A stretch of 64,000 bases of DNA from Patagioenas fasciata (taxonomy: Eukaryota > Chordata > Aves > Columbiformes > Columbidae): NCBI RefSeq assembly GCF_037038585.1, contig NC_092525.1, positions 1,776,969-1,840,968 of the forward strand. The letters run 5' to 3'. Under the pieces are notes generated by a model. That model was not told where the DNA came from, did no database searches, and was given only the letters and a program-made list of their open reading frames with translations. Below are positions 60,179 to 64,000 of the stretch, in pieces; position 1 is the stretch's first letter, and every line of letters begins with the position of its first letter. The translations under genes and the position numbers were made by a program.

Positions 60179-61158
60179 TGTGTCAGTACACGGAAGACCG
60201 GGCACATGAGAAACTGCAAGAGTCAACAGCATGAGAACAAGCATTAGTGGAAAAATACAAGAACAAAGGACTGTATGCTATGTGATACATCAAGGACAGA
60301 GGAGTTGATACAGGATTGATGCATCAAGGACAGAGGGACAGCTTGTGATAGACAAAAAAGGTGTTTATGGCAGTGACTTTGGTGGGAACACAAAACACAT
60401 CACTTATGTAATGACTAACTTAGCTAATCAACAAATGCTTGAGCAAGCATCATAGCGAGTATAAACGCAAGCCTGAATTTGTAATAAACATCTCTCATTG
60501 CACCTTAAAAGAGAGTCCGTACCGCATTCGCTACAAATGGCGCCCTGGAACAGGGACTTTCAGCGTGCCTATAAAGGCAGTAGCCGCTCTGGTAGCGAAG
60601 CCCAATCGAACCAGGAAACAGGACCGGGAACCAGGACAGTGCGCGCCCACCACCAACGAAAGGTGAGCGACTGGGAACCATGGGAGGGAAGTTATCCCTT
60701 AAGCAAAGACAAACCCTGGATGTCCTTCAACATGCGCTACAAATGCAAAATCAGGATGTATCAGGGGTCTGATTGGTGAGTTTATTACAATGGATTGCTA
60801 ATCATGTGCTAGACTTTCCTACAACTGGTACATTTCAGTTGGAGACATGGCACAAAGATGAATGAGAATTATATGAACAGGTAACGACTGGAGATAAAGC
60901 TGCTTGCAAATATTCATCTACTTGGGGAAAAATTATGACTACTAAGATACAGGATACAGGACTGATACATCAGGGACAGAGGGACAGCTTACTATAGAAA
61001 AAAATGCGTATATGGCAGTTACATCGCTCATGTAATGTCTAACTTAGCTAAAGAGCAAATGCTTGAGCAAGCATCATAGCGAGTATAAATGCAAACCTGA
61101 GTTTGTAATAAATGTCTCTCATGGCACCTTACCGTGAGTCCACGCCAGATTCGCTACA
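60179..61158 (+). mobile_element. Internally deleted small provirus, copy 5
   Basis: 980 bp, 5' LTR 60,179-60,535, flanks CTCTTC at 60,173-60,178 and 61,159-61,164. Type B, nearly identical to copy 4. Confidence 0.9.
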
Positions 61159-64000
61159 CTCTTCCTCATAGGTTCACCACCTTCCTCTCCTTCCTTGCTT
61201 TTCCTTTGCACGCTGCTCCACCTGAAGAGAAACACACAGAGGACTGAGCTACACCAGCCCAAGGGCACTACAATCAGACAGGGGCTGAGTCCGGGGGCTG
61301 ACACCTCCCCACACCCCACAACGAGCCCACCTTGCCTTGGCCCCGGGCCCTCGCACATGCCTTAGAGATATCATAGCTCAGTACAAATCCCCACAGTCCT
61401 CACCTGCTGTTTGGTGCTTGCGGAGGGTCACACTCCCTGTGCCCCAGGGCACTGGCCCTACACGGCCAAGCTCGGCAGCGGGACTGTCTGGAGCTGCCGC
61501 TGGCTGGTTCTCCAGCTTTAGGGTCACCCGCAGAAGCCCGCTCTCCTCAGCTCTGCACACCCATCCAGTTGCGCCGCCCAGGCAAAGTCAGCTTCACCCT
61601 CTGCTCTACACCTCACCTGCAAACAACCAACTCTTCAACTGACAACTGTCCAAAACCCACCGACAAACTCTCCGCACCTCAGCCTTTCGTTTGCAACTGC
61701 TGCCTCTAGTGCATCTCACAGACAAGCCTTCAAAATCCCCTCATCCTGCAATAACACTCCAGCACTGATCACCTGTGGGAACAACTACCACAATACCATG
61801 CAAACACCAACCAGTTCTGGCACGGAAATATCACTTTCTCCTCAAGATTCCACCCTACACCAACTGCTGACAAACACACGCTGTCCTCACCAAAGCCAAA
61901 CGCTGCAACAACCAGCGACAACTCAAATTTGCGTGGGCGGTGCAAAATTGCAGGGGTGAGCTAACGCAGAGCTGGGCTAGAAAGCTGCAGAGTGTGCACC
62001 CTGTGGTATAACGTGGCGAGCTACTGCCATTCTGCCTTCTCCCTGGGAGAAGCGCGTGAGCAGAGGCTGCTTCAAGGCACGATGGGAACGGTTTGGTTCT
62101 CCGGGTCTCTCAGGGCGAGAGCGATAAATGTGATCTGTGGCGTGGCGCAGGAACTTCCCGTACACTTGCTCCTCCATTCGGTCTCGGGTGCTGCAAGAGA
62201 GGGAGCGAGAGATTCAGGGCAAGATTGACAACCTCGGCGTCCCCGTCCCAGCCACGGGTCACCCAAACCTGCAGACATCCCGGGAGGCCCCCTAAGATTT
62301 ACACTCCCCTATGCCCCACCCTTGAAGCCTGGACATCGCCAGAACCATAGAGCAAGTATTTCTTGAGGAGGCACCCAAAGGGTCCGTGTTCTCTTTCAGG
62401 CAGACGCTAGCGCAAGATTGCAAATCATCTCACAGCTACCAGGAAGGTAAAAAATAACGTCTTGAAATGGGAAAGGAACAGGTATTGTTTCTCTTCATCA
62501 CCTCCCTCATTGCCACGTTATCAAGGTCTCCCGCAATGTTCCACAGGAAACTTGAAGCTTGGAATTCCTGGTATTCTGAACCTGGGCAAGAAAGGAAGAA
62601 AAGCATGAGACTGATCATAAAGAGGGTGGCTGCTCGTAACATGGAAAGAGCAGTAACAAGGTAAAAAGATATCACTTTTCCTTAGAGAGCTCTCAAAGCT
62701 GCCTGTTAAGGACAAGAAAAACAAACTTGTGACGGACCATTACTTAAAATCCAAGGTCCAGGAAGCCATCTAATGTACATTGAAACGCGGGCCACGAGAC
62801 AGTGGAAGTGCCACGAGCTGAGACTGAAGGGACAGAGGATGAATTTCCAAAGAAGTTTAGGTTTCGATGTCAAAACGGAAAATTCTACGTCATTAAAATA
62901 TAATGCAAAAGTCAGTGTAAAATCAAGTAAGGCAACGACTCCAAATGAACTCCCAGGCGCTTCAGTCACTCAGCAGATCAAAAATGCGGATCATTTCTCA
63001 CCTGCCCACCTCCCAAACCCCAGCCTATGTCCCCTGCTTCCAGCTTACCTGAGCCCAGATTAAAGGAGGATTTCAGAGGCCATGCCAAGTTCTGCTGCTC
63101 CTCGTTCGGGTTGCCAGTCTTCCTCCTCGCTCTGGAATTGCAGGTCAACCGCCTTCCTGTTCTTCTTTGATTGACGCTGAGCTGCCGCGTTACCCGCTGC
63201 CGTCTGAGCGGATCTCGGGGAGCCTCTGGAACCGCCAGAGCGCTCCCCCCACCAACATTCTCTTGCCTTGTTTTCGGGGTTCCTCTTCACCAGCTGAGGC
63301 ACCCTCCCACCCCCCGCCGCCCTCTTACCTTTTTCTAGAGGTCTCTTGAGCCACCAGCAAGCTCCCCCGCACCTTCCCTCAGTGATCTTGGCCCGCCAGA
63401 GGCCTGCCCCTCGTCAGCCTCCTCCCCTTTTCCTGGGTGCTGCTTGAACCACTGGTGGGCTCCCCTCCACCATCCTCTCGTCCTTTGTAGGGGAGTCTCG
63501 TGACTCACCAGAGCGCTCTCCGCCGTTGCCTTGCTGGGGTTATTGACACCGCTTGACTTGCCAGAGCGCTCCCCCTCGCAGTTCTCTTGTTGGATTTCTT
63601 GGGACCTTTTGAACCATTGGAACAACGGGAATGCTCCCCCCCACTGTGACCTTGCCTTTCTTCAGTGCCATCTTGACGTGCTGGAGCACTTCCCCGCGCC
63701 GTCCTCTTGCCTTTTACTGGGGAGTCTCTTGAATATCCACAGCACTCCCCCCTGCCATCCTTTACCAGATTTTTTGACACTTCTTGACATCTCGGAGTGC
63801 TCTCACTCACCCTTGTCTTGCCTATTTTCAGGGCGCTCCTGTCCCGCTGGATGCTCCTCCCTGCTGTCCTATTGCCAGATTGAGAATTCTCGACCTGTCC
63901 CAGCGCTACCCCACCGTCCTTCTGCCTTCTACCTGGGAAGTCACTTGAAGAACTGGAGCACTCCCCCCTGCTGTCCTCTTGCCTTTCTTCACTGAGATTT
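61159..64000. repeat. Macrosatellite unit U6 (partial)
   Basis: First 2,842 bp of another unit, nearly identical to U5, cut by the window edge inside the minisatellite. Confidence 0.95.
63233..64000. repeat. ~56-bp minisatellite block, unit U6 (partial)
   Basis: Start of the block, cut by the window edge. Confidence 0.9.

Larger units (their letters stand above)
55151..61158. repeat. Macrosatellite unit U5 (6,008 bp, short form)
   Basis: Same length as U4 and nearly identical to it, so the two are recent duplicates or recently homogenised. Ends with provirus copy 5. Confidence 0.95.
23938..64000. repeat. Macrosatellite array (6.0-8.7-kb units)
   Basis: The sequence from here to the right edge is a head-to-tail tandem array. 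Equivalent points (the CTCTTC left of AGGTTC) fall at 24,047, 32,730, 41,465, 49,143, 55,151 and 61,159, giving periods of 8,683, 8,735, 7,678, 6,008 and 6,008 bp. Away from length changes, neighbouring units differ only at scattered single bases. The structure is hierarchical: ~56-bp monomers, ~0.75-kb modules, multi-kb units. I do not recognise the family. The true copy number is unknown since the array leaves the window. Confidence 0.97.

Noticed and set aside
23938..64000. Array as an assembly duplication artefact
   Set aside because: Units differ by ordered length changes, a hybrid module and alternating single-base variants, which an assembler would not create. The exact copy number could still be wrong.
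23938..64000. Homology to D4Z4-like macrosatellites or to tandem sex-chromosome gene arrays
   Set aside because: No homeobox, HINT-type or other known coding sequence is visible in the units.

Overview
ORGANISM. The window looks like vertebrate nuclear DNA, most likely from a bird. It has dense CpG islands with CTCF-, NRF-1- and CCAAT-type motifs, no bacterial-style gene packing, and decayed endogenous retroviruses (a betaretrovirus-like one with a dUTPase domain and a lysine-tRNA primer site, plus a gamma-like gag remnant). I see no Alu or L1 sequence. The bird assignment is an inference; no host protein-coding gene could be recognised with confidence. LAYOUT. 1-585: 52-bp tandem repeat centred on a 10-bp palindrome. 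590-17,090: five CpG islands separated by AT-richer DNA, with three strong CTCF-like sites in the same orientation (9.66, 15.52 and 16.95 kb), an octamer-rich promoter-like block (9.94-10.12 kb), a CCAAT-rich block with an internal ~107-bp duplication (16.16-16.53 kb) and a purine-rich minisatellite (12.93-13.52 kb). 17.1-18.9 kb: nothing recognisable. About 18.99-19.80 kb: remnant of a gamma-like endogenous retrovirus (ERV-B), minus strand, abutting the broken integrase of the next element. 19.80-23.94 kb: a decayed betaretrovirus-like provirus (ERV-A), minus strand, running LTR-PBS-gag-pro/dUTPase-RT-RNase H-integrase and ending inside integrase, without env or a 3' LTR. 23.94-64.00 kb: a large tandem array (macrosatellite) that runs off the right edge. 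ARRAY. Five whole units and part of a sixth are present, with periods of 8,683, 8,735, 7,678, 6,008 and 6,008 bp. Each unit has a non-repetitive part of ~2 kb, a block of ~56-bp minisatellite monomers (2.0-3.9 kb) and ~0.75-kb modules in tandem (two plus a third in long units; one hybrid plus a third in short units). The third module of every complete unit carries a ~980-bp internally deleted provirus related to ERV-A, in the opposite orientation, flanked by the same 6-bp duplication (CTCTTC). The leftmost array sequence keeps the corresponding empty site. The simplest history is one retroviral insertion into one unit, then spread through the array by unequal exchange or gene conversion. Variants around the provirus alternate A-B-A-B-B, which suggests a two-unit higher-order repeat. 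HOW IT WORKS TOGETHER. No working protein system is evident. The retroviral genes are broken. The long open frames in the array and CpG islands are best explained by stop-poor, GC-rich repeat sequence, although lysine/arginine-rich frames with plausible splice sites on the minus strand deserve a transcript check. The main interest is the nested repeat organisation (56 bp, ~0.75 kb, 6-8.7 kb), the amplified mini-provirus, and the CTCF-marked CpG-island flank.
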